Program-made: the position numbers and the translations under genes | Assembly (NCBI GenBank): GCA_021083345.1 | Contig: JAJGRE010000004.1 | Location: forward strand, 124,001 to 188,000 | Direction: 5' to 3' | DNA length: 64,000 bases | Origin: Calditrichales bacterium MX18-03 | GTDB taxonomy: Bacteria > Bacillota > Clostridia > Lutisporales > Lutisporaceae | The notes under the pieces: generated by a model | What the model saw: the letters and a program-made list of their open reading frames with translations, nothing else | Database searches by the model: none | Told to the model about the DNA's origin: nothing | Shown here: positions 43,368 through 52,975 of the stretch, in pieces | Position numbering within the stretch: the first letter of the stretch is position 1 | How the letters are laid out: each line of letters begins with the position of its first letter

Positions 43368-43847
43368 TTAATACTTCTCTATATATTCAGCTCTGCTCTT
43401 GTAATAATCCGGTGTGACCACCCCGTCCTTCTTGAACCACTCATGGGCGTCTATGCCGGATATCAGGATCAGATTGCCCCAAGGCTCAAAAGAGCCGGTA
43501 CGGACTATGACACTTGCTTTAGCAGAATATACTTCCAGGATTTCAGCATGCGGTACGGTCTCCACCGCACATTTGCACTCTATGACACTGCTGATTTTTT
43601 CAAACAGCAGTGGGTTGTTTTGCTTTTGTTCTTCTGCTACAATACATTTTTCGAATATAAGGTCTCCCACCACCAGCTTTAGCATGGTGAAAACATCCGG
43701 ATAATCCTTTGCAATAGCCAGGTCTATCCGTCTGGGGCATTTGTCGGGAATGGGAAAGCCTGCGTCAACAATCATCAGAAGCTGCCCGTGGCCTATTCCT
43801 GCGATTGCCTCACTCAGTTCCCTGTTGAGGATGCCGCTTCTTTTCAT
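43368..43847 (-). CDS. RbsD/FucU-type sugar mutarotase
   Basis: The ATG at 43847 has GAGGTG upstream; an in-frame GTG at 43856 is less well placed. The 159 residues contain IAGIGHGQLLMIVDAGFPIP, the RbsD/FucU signature with its His and Asp, and a C-terminal TGSFEPWGNLILISG. These proteins interconvert sugar anomers for transport or kinase steps. It is the last gene of the sugar ABC operon. Confidence 0.83.
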   Translation of the reverse strand: MKRSGILNRELSEAIAGIGHGQLLMIVDAGFPIPDKCPRRIDLAIAKDYPDVFTMLKLVVGDLIFEKCIVAEEQKQNNPLLFEKISSVIECKCAVETVPHAEILEVYSAKASVIVRTGSFEPWGNLILISGIDAHEWFKKDGVVTPDYYKSRAEYIEKY

Positions 43848-43865
43848 AGCACTCACCTCACCGGT

Positions 43866-45011
43866 TTAGTATTTGCTGAATTCGGCAAAGGCCTCAAGCA
43901 TTGCCATCAGATTCTGCGGCGGCACATCGGACTGAATATTGTGAACGGTGTTGAATACAAATCCGCCTCCAGGCGCAAGCACCTCAAGCTGCCGCTTGAC
44001 ACAGTCCTTTATCTCCTGCACTGAACCATTTGGCAGTATGCGCTGCGTATCAACGCCGCCGCCCCAGAACACCAGATCTTTGCCAAAGTCCTTCTTCAGC
44101 ATGACGCTCTCCATGCCCTTGGCATTGAACTGTACCGGATTGAGTATGTCCAGGCCAACCTCTACGAGATCCGGAAGGACATCCCGGAAGCTTCCGCAGG
44201 AATGCATGAATATTTTGGCATCCGTTCTGCTGTGGATGAAATCAAACAATTCCTTATGTCTTGGCTTTACATACTTGCGATACATATCGGGCGAAATCAG
44301 CATGGTGTTCTGGCTTCCCAGATCATCTGCCTCCTGCACCACATCGATCAGATCCCCTGCTTGATCAAGAACCTTCTCCCAGTACTTTATTTTCATTTCC
44401 AACGCCTTGTCCATTACCTTACAGGCCATGCCCGGATCCGCTGCCAGATCTGCATAGAAATCCGCATAGCCGCGCATCCAGCCGCCCAGCTCAAATATGC
44501 CTGCCGAGAGGCTGGACATAACGACACCATAACCCCTGTCCCGGATCTCCTGAGCTTTTTCCCGTATACCCGTATAGCGTACCTCATCGGATGCATCGGG
44601 AAATTCATAGCTCTCGATATCCGCTTCTTCCATAGCTGAAGATAGCGGATGCTCTACCATATCATAATAAAAACCCTTGTGCTTCGGCATCTTCCATTTG
44701 ATACCGAATTGGTCTATAAAAACGTTATAATTGCCTTCTTCCTGAATCACCAAGTGCCAGTTGGACGGATTGTTGGGCGATACATTTCTGACATCAATGT
44801 CAAATCTTTTCAGAAAGGCCTCGCTGGGCACCGCCAGCTGCTGGACAATATCAAAAAAACGAACATCCTCCTGCGGCATCCCAAGGTAATCAATGAACCT
44901 CTCATAAGCGGTTTTTGATATGCCTGTAATGAGTGATGCCCCAATATCTATCGGTACCCGGTCCGCTTCCTTGTGGTTCAAGGCAGCCAGCAACCGTTCT
45001 CTGTTGTTCAT
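43866..45011 (-). CDS. Uroporphyrinogen-decarboxylase-like protein
   Basis: The 381 residues have the URO-D fold markers NNRERLLAALNHKEADRVP, SLSAGIFELGGWMRG and a late KIFMHSCGSFRDVLPDL. Such paralogues include corrinoid methyltransferases (MtaA type), but many in sugar operons have unknown roles. It overlaps the ABC ATPase gene by four bases (ATGA). No heme-synthesis genes are near, so a role in sugar or methyl metabolism is more likely than heme synthesis. Confidence 0.8.
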   Translation of the reverse strand: MNNRERLLAALNHKEADRVPIDIGASLITGISKTAYERFIDYLGMPQEDVRFFDIVQQLAVPSEAFLKRFDIDVRNVSPNNPSNWHLVIQEEGNYNVFIDQFGIKWKMPKHKGFYYDMVEHPLSSAMEEADIESYEFPDASDEVRYTGIREKAQEIRDRGYGVVMSSLSAGIFELGGWMRGYADFYADLAADPGMACKVMDKALEMKIKYWEKVLDQAGDLIDVVQEADDLGSQNTMLISPDMYRKYVKPRHKELFDFIHSRTDAKIFMHSCGSFRDVLPDLVEVGLDILNPVQFNAKGMESVMLKKDFGKDLVFWGGGVDTQRILPNGSVQEIKDCVKRQLEVLAPGGGFVFNTVHNIQSDVPPQNLMAMLEAFAEFSKY

Positions 45012-46531
45012 TGTTCCATCCCCTTGTTCATTTGATTTGTAGCGTATTCCATAATGATTTCCTGGTTTGCGTTTTCCCGTGAAAGCTCACCGGCAATGCG
45101 GCCGTTTTGCATGACCAATATCCGGTCCGCAAGTGTCAGGACCTCCGGCAGCTCGGATGAGATCAGTACGATCCCCACGCCTTCATTTGCCAGGCTATTA
45201 ATAATTTCATATATTTCAGACTTGGCTCCCACATCGACACCATGGGTGGGCTCATCCAGGAACAAAACCTTCGGACTATTCAACAGCCATCGCGCGATAA
45301 TGGTTTTCTGCTGGTTTCCGCCGCTGAGATATTGAACCTGCTGTTCAATACCCGGCGTCTTGATCCGCAGCCTGGCCACATAGTCCTCCGCTTTTTTGAT
45401 TTCCTCCGTCTTCCTTATAAACTGCATGCTGCAGATTTGAGGAAGGTTTGTAATGGTAATATTGTCCCTGACCTTCATCTTCAGGAATAAGCCCTGGGTC
45501 TTTCTCCCTTCCGGCACCAGGCCCATTCCCAGCCCTATGGTTTCTGTCGGTGTCCTTGCCTCAATTTCTTTGCCGTTGAAAATGATCTGCCCTTTATCCT
45601 TTCTGGTAACGCCAAATAGAGTCTGCACCACTTCCGACCGGCCCGCCCCAACCAATCCGGTCAAGGCAAGGATTTCGCCGGGATAAAGCTTAAAGCTTAC
45701 ATCCTTCACCTTTTTACCATATGACAAGCCCTTTACTTCAAGGACTGGTTTCTCATCTTCTCGAACCTTGCGCACTTCCCGGTTGAATGCCCGGTTGAAT
45801 TCTCTTCCGACCATCAATGAAACGATTTCCTTTGGCGTTGTGTCAATACTTTTCAATGTTTTGATATAGGTTCCGTCTCTCAATACCGTAATGTTGTCTG
45901 CTATCTCAAAAATTTCTTCCATCCTATGGGATATGTAGAGAATAGATACGCCCCTTTGCTTCAGGCTTCTGATGGCTGCAAAGAGCATCTCCGTCTCTTT
46001 CTTCGTGATGGAGGACGTAGGCTCATCCATGATGATCAGCCTTGCATTCAGCGACAGTGCTTTGGCGATTTCCACCATTTGCATCTGTGATACGCTGAGG
46101 TCCTTGATCAGCATATCCGGTTCAATATCGTTAACCCCCAGGCACTCCAATTCGTTCCTGCACATTTTGTACATTTGCTTATAGTCAACGAGTCCCAGCT
46201 TATTCCTTTTCAATCTACCCAGAAAAATATTCTCCATGACACTCAGATGGTTTGCCAGCGAAAGCTCCTGGTGAATCATTGCGATGCCGTTCTCCTGGGC
46301 ATGTCTGGGGTCTTTGAAATGTATCTCTTTTTCATCAAGACAAAGAATGCCTGTATCAGGGGCATAGACACCCGACAGGATATTCATCAGTGTCGATTTC
46401 CCAGCGCCGTTCTCCCCAACCACTGCATGGACTTCACCTTTTCCAACCTCAAAAGCTACATGATCCAAAGCCTTGACTCCCGGAAAACTCTTGGATATAC
46501 CGTCTATTTTGAGTAAAACATACTCTATCAA
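45008..46531 (-). CDS. Sugar ABC transporter ATPase with two cassettes (RbsA/MglA type)
   Basis: The start is the TTG at 46531, nine bases after GGAGG; the longer upstream frame lacks a ribosome site. The 507 residues hold two ABC cassettes. The first has VVGENGAGKSTLM and a signature read as LSVSQMQMVEIAKAL; the second has GLVGAGRSEVVQTLFG and YLSGGNQQKTIIARWL. The second Walker A is degenerate, as is normal in RbsA/MglA. It energises uptake of a monosaccharide with the permease and binding protein of the operon. Confidence 0.92.
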   Translation of the reverse strand: MIEYVLLKIDGISKSFPGVKALDHVAFEVGKGEVHAVVGENGAGKSTLMNILSGVYAPDTGILCLDEKEIHFKDPRHAQENGIAMIHQELSLANHLSVMENIFLGRLKRNKLGLVDYKQMYKMCRNELECLGVNDIEPDMLIKDLSVSQMQMVEIAKALSLNARLIIMDEPTSSITKKETEMLFAAIRSLKQRGVSILYISHRMEEIFEIADNITVLRDGTYIKTLKSIDTTPKEIVSLMVGREFNRAFNREVRKVREDEKPVLEVKGLSYGKKVKDVSFKLYPGEILALTGLVGAGRSEVVQTLFGVTRKDKGQIIFNGKEIEARTPTETIGLGMGLVPEGRKTQGLFLKMKVRDNITITNLPQICSMQFIRKTEEIKKAEDYVARLRIKTPGIEQQVQYLSGGNQQKTIIARWLLNSPKVLFLDEPTHGVDVGAKSEIYEIINSLANEGVGIVLISSELPEVLTLADRILVMQNGRIAGELSRENANQEIIMEYATNQMNKGMEQ

Positions 46532-46557
46532 AATCCTTACCTCCGATATAAGTTTGC

Positions 46558-46584
46558 TTGGAGATAGGAAAATCCTACCTCCAA
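46558..46584. other. Intergenic hairpin between binding-protein and ATPase genes
   Basis: TTGGAGATAGGA and TCCTACCTCCAA form a stem with one mismatch, in the 166-bp gap before the ATPase. Hairpins at this place commonly keep binding-protein mRNA more abundant than that of the downstream genes. Confidence 0.6.
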
Positions 46585-46697
46585 ACAATTAAATATGGAC
46601 AACTCGGTTCCAATTTGCAATAATTAGTATCAGGAACCTTTGCAGGTACTTTAGCTCAAACGATTCTGGCGGAATCTGCTTAAATACTTGCTGGGTT

Positions 46698-47762
46698 CTA
46701 TTTTTCCGGGTATAACGTATTAACGTTTTCAGGAGTCAGCACATCCAATCTTACCGGAATGAAATCTTTTTCCGGCTTCTGTCCGGCTGCCAGGTAATTG
46801 TACAAGTAGACGCAGGAGTCAAAGCCCTGTCCGAAGGGATCCTGTGCAATGGCTGCAACAACTTCTCCTGACCTTACATACTGGATGTTTTCCGGGATAT
46901 GGTCATAGCATACGACACCGACCTTGCCTGTCAGCTTCAGGTCCTGTATGGCTTTTGCTGCGCCGAAGGGGCCGCCTGCCGTTACATATACAACCTTGAG
47001 ATCCGGGTTTGCAGTAAGCATGTCTTTTGTCAGTGTATAAGCTGTTTCTGCCTTATCTTTGTTTTCGTATTTGCCTACGACCTGAACGCCGGGAACCTTA
47101 TCCTTCAAGTAGTCCAGCGCGCCGTTCATTCTGTTTTCATGCTGTGTTGCACCGAAGTAGCCTGTGATAACACCCACTTTTCCGCTGCCTCCGGTAATCT
47201 TTTCAATGGTCTGGCCTGCAAGCTGGCCTGCCGCATAAGCATCCTGGCCGAGGAAAGCGATTCTCTTGCTTGGCTTGGAACCTTCAGCAATGAAGTTGAA
47301 TACAGGGATTCCGGCAGCTGTCGCCTTATCTATGACGTTTTCTGTTCCGTCGAATATCGGTACCACCGCAATGGCATCATACTGCTTTGCAATAGCGGTT
47401 TCCATCGCTGCAACCACTCTGTCCGCTGTCAGGTCATCGCCCATAACGATGTAGTCCACTGTGGTATTGTAGTTCTTCAGATAATCCTTGGCTGCGTTGG
47501 CGCCATCTCTTACCGGGAACCAGAAAGGATTGTTCTGGAAGGAAAGGAACGCTATTCTCAAGGGCTTTGAGGGCAGCTGATCCACTGCTTTGACATTTCC
47601 GCCCTTGGGCACTTCCACAACAGGCACCTTGGCTTCTTCTTTCTTCTCCTCTGTTGGAGCCGGTTGCTGCGCAGCTGCATCACTGGTGTTTTTTACTGTA
47701 CAAGCCGTAAATACCATGGTTAGAGTTAGAATCACGCTGATTAATACTAAAATACGCTTCAT
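46698..47762 (-). CDS. Sugar ABC transporter substrate-binding lipoprotein (RbsB type)
   Basis: The start at 47762 has GAGGAGG upstream. The 354 residues begin with a signal peptide and a lipobox-like VFTAC, a proline/glutamate-rich spacer and a periplasmic-binding type 1 fold (RIAFLSFQNNPFWFPVRDGA, TGYFGATQHENRMNGALDYL, CYDHIPENIQYV). It captures a monosaccharide outside the cell. The substrate is not identifiable; the RbsD-like partner points to a pyranose/furanose sugar. Confidence 0.92.
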   Translation of the reverse strand: MKRILVLISVILTLTMVFTACTVKNTSDAAAQQPAPTEEKKEEAKVPVVEVPKGGNVKAVDQLPSKPLRIAFLSFQNNPFWFPVRDGANAAKDYLKNYNTTVDYIVMGDDLTADRVVAAMETAIAKQYDAIAVVPIFDGTENVIDKATAAGIPVFNFIAEGSKPSKRIAFLGQDAYAAGQLAGQTIEKITGGSGKVGVITGYFGATQHENRMNGALDYLKDKVPGVQVVGKYENKDKAETAYTLTKDMLTANPDLKVVYVTAGGPFGAAKAIQDLKLTGKVGVVCYDHIPENIQYVRSGEVVAAIAQDPFGQGFDSCVYLYNYLAAGQKPEKDFIPVRLDVLTPENVNTLYPEK

Positions 47763-47876
47763 ATAAACCCTCCTCAATTTTTGGATGTACATATTGTGTA
47801 ATCATAGCCTGATGTTCTACATCCCCTTCTTTCCAGGCAAAATTATGAGTACGTGGCAAAATCCTTAGTAAAGGAT

Positions 47877-48875
47877 TTAATCCCTCTTGTTTTTCAGACT
47901 GTCCAAAGCCACTGCACCGATGGTCACCACGCCAATGGCGACAATCTGCCAGTATGCTGAGACACCCAGCAGCACGAAGCTGTTTCTTAAAACACCCATG
48001 ATGGCTGCACCCAGTATGACGCCGACGATGGAGCCTTCGCCCCCTGCCAGACTTGTCCCACCGATAACCACCGCAGCTATGACGTCCATTTCATAGCCCG
48101 CTCCTGCGGAAGGCTCTGCCGTCTTCAGCGTTCCGGAAACAATCATGCCTGATAAGGCACAAAGCGCGCCCATGATCATAAAGACCATGACCTTCACCTT
48201 ATCCACCCGGATTCCCGATAGCTTGGCAGCTCTTTCATTGTTGCCCACCGCATAGATGTTTCTTCCCGCCAGAGTCTTTGTGGAAAAAACATGCCCCGCT
48301 ATGGCGACGATGAACATGATGATGACCGGCACCGGCACGACGCCTATATAACCGCTGCCCAGAAATGTAATGTCATTTTCAATGGAGATCGGCATGCCGC
48401 CTGTGATCAACAGCGACGCACCTCTGGCGATGCTCATCATGCCCAGGGTTACAATAAAAGGATTGATTCTTGCCTTTGTGACCAGCAGCCCATTGATGGA
48501 TGCCACCATAGCTCCCAGCAGGATCGTCAATACAAAGACCGCTGCCGGCGGAAGCCCCAGTCCGGCCAGCAAAGCTGCAACGACGCCCATCAAGCCCAGG
48601 ACGGATCCCACAGAAAGATCGATGCCTGATGTGATGATGATCAGGGCCTGTCCTACGGCAAGAATACCGATTACCGAGAATTGCCTCAACACGTTGAAAA
48701 TATTCTGAACCCCCAGGAAGTAAGGGCTAAGCAGCGAAACAACCGTGCAAAGCAGCACCAGTGCCACAAATACTGAAAACTCCTTTTGCTTCACCATTTT
48801 CAAGAGTGCATTGCGTACACCGGCATCTTTTGCAGCTGCATCCTTTGCCGGTTTGGGTAAACCATTTGAAGTCAA
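47877..48875 (-). CDS. Sugar ABC transporter permease (RbsC type)
   Basis: The start is TTG after AAGGGGG. The 332 residues have about nine hydrophobic helices, a cytoplasmic N-terminus, ITSGIDLSVGSVLGL, TLGMMSIARGASLLITGG and GGTSLAGGEGSIVGV, as in the BPD_transp_2 family. It forms the membrane channel as a homodimer. It is 12 bases after the LacI-fusion gene. Confidence 0.92.
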   Translation of the reverse strand: MTSNGLPKPAKDAAAKDAGVRNALLKMVKQKEFSVFVALVLLCTVVSLLSPYFLGVQNIFNVLRQFSVIGILAVGQALIIITSGIDLSVGSVLGLMGVVAALLAGLGLPPAAVFVLTILLGAMVASINGLLVTKARINPFIVTLGMMSIARGASLLITGGMPISIENDITFLGSGYIGVVPVPVIIMFIVAIAGHVFSTKTLAGRNIYAVGNNERAAKLSGIRVDKVKVMVFMIMGALCALSGMIVSGTLKTAEPSAGAGYEMDVIAAVVIGGTSLAGGEGSIVGVILGAAIMGVLRNSFVLLGVSAYWQIVAIGVVTIGAVALDSLKNKRD

Positions 48876-48887
48876 AGATATTCCCCC

Positions 48888-51143
48888 TTAAATAGAATTA
48901 TTATCCAACAATGCCTGAAACTTTGCTGCAGCGGCATTTACTGCATCCTGAGGCGTCAATTGGCCTTTTATGGCTTTATAGACCGCTTCGCCCAAAACCT
49001 CTTCATACTGCCTTTCAGAGATCACAAGCTCGCTGATGGATCTTGGCATGACACGCTTGCGGCTGATGCTGAAGCTCTCAAGGGCTTTGTTCAGCCAGGG
49101 ATAAACCGACAGTAATTCCGAGTTCTTGTATAGGTTGACGCAGGGCGTTGATCCGCCGAGGATGGTATAGGGTATTGCCAGTTCCTTGCAGCATGCCCAG
49201 CTTATGAACTTGAATGCCAGGTTCTTTTTGCTGCTGTTGCTGTTGATGCCCAGAGACCAGCCCCCCAAAAGCGGATTATCTCCCGGAACCACATCGTAGC
49301 CGATCTTGCCGACCACCTTTGACTTTTTCCTGTCGGTAATATCTGTGGCATGTGACATGAAAAGCATCATCATGGCGGCTTTCCCTTGGCTGAATTCCTC
49401 GATCTGTTCCTCCCACCAATGCTCCGGGGATGTGGGAGAAGCATATTTGAAGCTTTCGCAGTAGTTGTTCAGCGCCTTGACAGTCTCCTTGCTGCTTAAT
49501 ACCACTTTCCCATTGTCGTCGAAGGTCCTTCCCCCATAAGCCCATTTCCGTGGCAGGAATTCGCAGACGGCTCCGCTGGAGTTCTTGCCGCCCAGGGTAG
49601 TTCCATATAGCGTCGGCGAATCGGGATTGTATTCTTTGGTGAAGAATTTTGCGATAGCGTTAAATTCAGCCCAGTTCTTGGGCGGCTTCAGCTCCACATG
49701 GTATTGCTCATAGAACAGGCGCTGGTACTTGCTGTCCTCAAACAAGTCCTTTCTATAATAGAGCAATTGGGTGCCGTACATATACGGCAATACGTAGAAC
49801 CTGTCGTCATATTTTGCATAGGCATCCAGAATGCCCGGTATGAGCTCCTTGATGGATTGAGAATTCTCATCAATGAATTCGTTGAGACCGCTCAAGATGC
49901 CCCGCTCGACAAACTCAGGCAGCCAAGGGATGTCTACCTCGTAGACGTCATAATTCCCCAAAGGCTTGTCATCCTTTATGGCGTTGTACAGCTCCTGGTA
50001 GCTCAGCATATCAATCTCTACGTTGACACCCTCCCTGCGCTTGAAATCCGTAAGCAGCGAATACGTCGCATACGAAGCGGAACTGCCAAGCATGAGGACC
50101 TTCAATGTACCTTTATTGCCTGCCTGCCAGTGAGGAGCTGGCTGAGCATGATCATGCCGGATATCTAACGGCAGGTTATCAAGCAGCACGCTTCTGGCCT
50201 CAAAAAAAGCCGAGCTGTTTATGTGGGACAGAAGCATCTCTGCAGACATTTCTCCGGTCATCATGGCTTGCCTGGGTAGTTTCAGTATATTGGGGAAGTC
50301 AATATTCGTCCATGAGTCTTCACTCAGGCTCACCAACAGCGGCTTCTTGATCAGGTTGTCTTCGCAAATGCTGATTGCTTTGGCAACTCCCTCTGCTATT
50401 TGCGTCGATGATGCAATGACCACCTCTGGCACCTCACCCAGCTGCAATAGCCTGAATGCAGCCTTGAAGGAACTTTCCTTGTCTAGGTTGGTGATTTCTA
50501 TGAGCTTGGTATTTGCCTGGATACCGAGCTTCCGCAATGCCTCCATGTATCCGTCGATGCACTGCCTCTCGCTTGAATACTCCTCGGGTCCCACAGCCAG
50601 GGCAACGGATTTGTAGCCCTTGGAAAACAGCTGGGACGTCACGTTGTAAATCGTGCTCTTATTATTAAAGCCAACAAAGGAGTAATCTTTGTTCTCGACT
50701 TCTCTCTCGACAAATACAATCTTCACGCCGGCCTGGTTCAGGTTTTCAAACAGACCTGCATTTTGAGGCTGGCAGGTTGCTATGATAATGCCGTCCATCC
50801 TTTGTCGCTGGATCTGCCTGAGGATCTTCCGCTCGTTTGCCGGGACCTCCGAGGTAATGTACAGGCTGGCTGTATACTGGTTGTCCCTCAGAACACGTTC
50901 AATTCCCGTAAAAAGTTGCGAGAAGCATGGGTCGGTAATATTCGGCAAAACGACGCCCACATGCATCGTCTTGCTTGTTTTCAAACTTCTTGCGGTTGCA
51001 TCCGGCTGGTATCCAAGCTCCCGCATCGCGGCTTCAACTTTTTTGACCTTATCCAGGCTAACACCCCTGAAACCCTTCAGAACATTGGATACGGTGCCGT
51101 GGGAAACCCCGGCCAGCTTTGCAACATCTTTTATTGTAGACAT
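48888..51143 (-). CDS. LacI-family regulator fused to a family 1 extracellular solute-binding domain
   Basis: The 751-residue protein starts with a LacI HTH (TIKDVAKLAGVSHGTVSNVL) and a LacI effector domain to about residue 335 (HVGVVLPNITDPCFSQLFTG). From about 350 it continues as a second solute-binding fold (LKVLMLGSSASYATYSLLTD, YVLPYMYGTQLLYYRKDLFE, KIGYDVVPGDNPLLGGWSLG), normally found outside the cell. There is no signal peptide, so all parts are cytoplasmic. It heads the sugar operon and probably binds TTGGAACGTTCAA just upstream. It may sense two ligands or a larger one. The frame is continuous, so this is not an annotation join. Confidence 0.88.
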   Translation of the reverse strand: MSTIKDVAKLAGVSHGTVSNVLKGFRGVSLDKVKKVEAAMRELGYQPDATARSLKTSKTMHVGVVLPNITDPCFSQLFTGIERVLRDNQYTASLYITSEVPANERKILRQIQRQRMDGIIIATCQPQNAGLFENLNQAGVKIVFVEREVENKDYSFVGFNNKSTIYNVTSQLFSKGYKSVALAVGPEEYSSERQCIDGYMEALRKLGIQANTKLIEITNLDKESSFKAAFRLLQLGEVPEVVIASSTQIAEGVAKAISICEDNLIKKPLLVSLSEDSWTNIDFPNILKLPRQAMMTGEMSAEMLLSHINSSAFFEARSVLLDNLPLDIRHDHAQPAPHWQAGNKGTLKVLMLGSSASYATYSLLTDFKRREGVNVEIDMLSYQELYNAIKDDKPLGNYDVYEVDIPWLPEFVERGILSGLNEFIDENSQSIKELIPGILDAYAKYDDRFYVLPYMYGTQLLYYRKDLFEDSKYQRLFYEQYHVELKPPKNWAEFNAIAKFFTKEYNPDSPTLYGTTLGGKNSSGAVCEFLPRKWAYGGRTFDDNGKVVLSSKETVKALNNYCESFKYASPTSPEHWWEEQIEEFSQGKAAMMMLFMSHATDITDRKKSKVVGKIGYDVVPGDNPLLGGWSLGINSNSSKKNLAFKFISWACCKELAIPYTILGGSTPCVNLYKNSELLSVYPWLNKALESFSISRKRVMPRSISELVISERQYEEVLGEAVYKAIKGQLTPQDAVNAAAAKFQALLDNNSI

Positions 51144-51166
51144 TTGATCATCGCTCCTTCATAATT

Positions 51167-51179
51167 TTGGAACGTTCAA
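51167..51179. promoter_or_regulatory. Candidate LacI-type operator
   Basis: TTGGAACGTTCAA is a near-palindrome with central CG, the form favoured by LacI-family repressors. It lies 24 bp before the regulator's start and suggests autoregulation of the operon. Confidence 0.65.
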
Positions 51180-51284
51180 ATTTTCGTTTCAAGACGTATA
51201 ATTCTACATGATTTTTCGAATTCCTTCTTACTGAGAGAATTTTTAGAAATTTATTTATTGCTTGGCAACTTGCTTGGATGGTAA

Positions 51285-51322
51285 AGCAAAGCTGCCTCAA
51301 AATGACTTGAGACAGCTCTTTT
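51285..51322 (-). terminator. Terminator downstream of the HAD gene
   Basis: AGCTGTCTCA pairs with TGAGGCAGCT (one wobble) on the minus strand, and TTTGCTTT follows. It lies about 30 bases past the ancestral stop codon at 51351. Confidence 0.7.
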
Positions 51323-51350
51323 CATCCGATACTTAAATTTTCATTGTCTG

Positions 51351-52052
51351 CTAACCTCGCAAACCCAGCAGGCCAAGCAGCTCTGTAGGATGGTGTATGA
51401 CTTGTGCCATGGCACTGTCCGGACAGGGCTCATTCCTCCGGTTGAACCAGAAGCTGCGGATACCCAGTCAGTGAGCACCGACGATATCCGTTTCCCATGC
51501 ATCCCCCACCATGATGGTTTCCTCGGTTGTGGCGCCGCACCGCCGCATCGCTTCATTATAGATCGCCTCTTCAGGTTTTTTCACCCCGACTTCTTCGGAA
51601 GTGACCAGATAGTCGATATGTGCCTCCAGCTTGCAGGCCTTGATTTTGCCGAGCTGCATTTCGATGAAGCCGTTTGTCAGTACGACAATCTGATAGCCGT
51701 TTTCCCGCAAGCACTGCAGCACCTCCGGCATCCCCACCACCGGCCTGATGGACTCATTATAAACCAGCTTATAGAGCTCCGACAGCTCCTCCAGCCGCTC
51801 TACCGGCGGTACAGCATTGCAGAACTCAAACAGCTTCGCAATCCGGTTGATCCTGGCCTGATCCACCGTCAGCTTACCGGCAAGTACATCCATATAGTTG
51901 TCGTTCAGGACCTGCCAAAAATGGTCCTCCAATTCCTCCAGCGTCTTGCCGCACAGCGCCGGGAACCGCCGGCACATGGCCGCCAGCCCCATTCTGGAGC
52001 TGTTTTGGTGGTCAAACAGCGTCTCGTCCAGATCGATCAGAGCACATTTCAT
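51351..52052 (-). pseudogene. HAD-superfamily hydrolase broken by an in-frame TGA
   Basis: The start at 52052 overlaps the upstream gene by four bases (ATGA) and has GGAGGG in front. CALIDLDETLFDH is HAD motif I, VVLTNG motif II, KKPEEAI motif III and MVGDAWETDIVGAH motif IV. A TGA at 51468-51470 then stops the frame. The same frame continues for 38 codons with LGIRSFWFNRRNEPCPDSAM, the expected C-terminal strand, to TAG at 51351. One base change therefore truncates a YjjG-like phosphatase of about 232 residues. All catalytic motifs precede the stop, so the short form might keep some activity. A sequencing error is possible. Confidence 0.75.
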
Positions 52053-52768
52053 TTTTTCCCTCCATAAGTCACACCTGATGCCTCCAGGAATTTTTTCGTC
52101 CACGGGCATACCAATATGCACATGCCGCATAAAGTCGCGTCAAGACCAATCTTAGCCGATCTCTCCTTTGCAGTCTTGCGGCACTCGAAAGCATTATAAT
52201 ACTCGCCCCGCTGCTTTCCTACCGACCACTGCTCTCCGCTGACCGCCTCACCCGGGCATGCCTCCCGACACTTGGTGCAGGTGCCGCACCTTGAGCTGTC
52301 TATGGGCTCAGCCGCTTCTACGGGCGCATCGGTCAGCACCGATGATATGCGCACAGCAGAGCCATACTCCGGCGTCACCAGCAGCGCACACTTGCCGATC
52401 CAGCCCAGGCCCGCCCGTGTTGCTACCGTCTTGTGCGGCAGAAGCGTGCTTCGCGTCTCTTCATCAATGACCACATTGGCCCGGGTTTTCGGTATCGCCT
52501 TATATCCCCGACTGGTCAGAAAGTCAGCAGCCAGCTGATCCAGCTCATCTAAAAGGTTGTTCAGGCGGTCGTACTCCTGGTGGTAAACCGTTGTGGGCCC
52601 TTCCCACAGATTATTGATAACCTCTGGTTTCTGAGGCACTGCGATGGCGATTCCAAAGGGCATACCCGCCCTTTGCTCCTCCGGAATGTGTCCGAGATCG
52701 GCAAAGCCTACAAGGCATGCGCCTTTCTCCAGCAGCATACTTCTCAGTTCATCGTTTAAACTGCTCAT
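52049..52768 (-). CDS. Epoxyqueuosine reductase-like double 4Fe-4S protein
   Basis: The start at 52768 follows GGAGGGTGAGGAA. The 239 residues hold ATRAGLGWIGKCALLVTPEYG, as in QueG, and two cluster motifs, CGTCTKCREACPG and CGMCILVCP. QueG's C-terminal HEAT part is absent, so it is a QueG-like reductase and not certainly QueG. QueT with a preQ1 riboswitch lies 1.2 kb away on the same strand, so a queuosine link is possible. It is coupled to the HAD gene. Confidence 0.78.
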   Translation of the reverse strand: MSSLNDELRSMLLEKGACLVGFADLGHIPEEQRAGMPFGIAIAVPQKPEVINNLWEGPTTVYHQEYDRLNNLLDELDQLAADFLTSRGYKAIPKTRANVVIDEETRSTLLPHKTVATRAGLGWIGKCALLVTPEYGSAVRISSVLTDAPVEAAEPIDSSRCGTCTKCREACPGEAVSGEQWSVGKQRGEYYNAFECRKTAKERSAKIGLDATLCGMCILVCPWTKKFLEASGVTYGGKK

Positions 52769-52975
52769 TTCCTCACCCTCCGCTCTCATTATTGATTCAT
52801 TCTATTCACATTTACTACTGAATAGTTCTACGGATATGGCTCAAATCCTTCAAAGGCTTTGTCAATCTTCTTATATTGCATTGTCTGGTAACTCTTGGTA
52901 TGCTTAACTAAGGTATGGTATTTGGAGCTTGTGTTTTAGATATCTGCAATTTTCTTTATGTGAGGAGGTATAAAA

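Noticed and set aside
51468-51470. TGA as a selenocysteine codon in the HAD gene
   Set aside because: HAD enzymes use no catalytic residue at this place, no SECIS-like hairpin follows directly, and the residue lies between the fourth motif and a structural strand.
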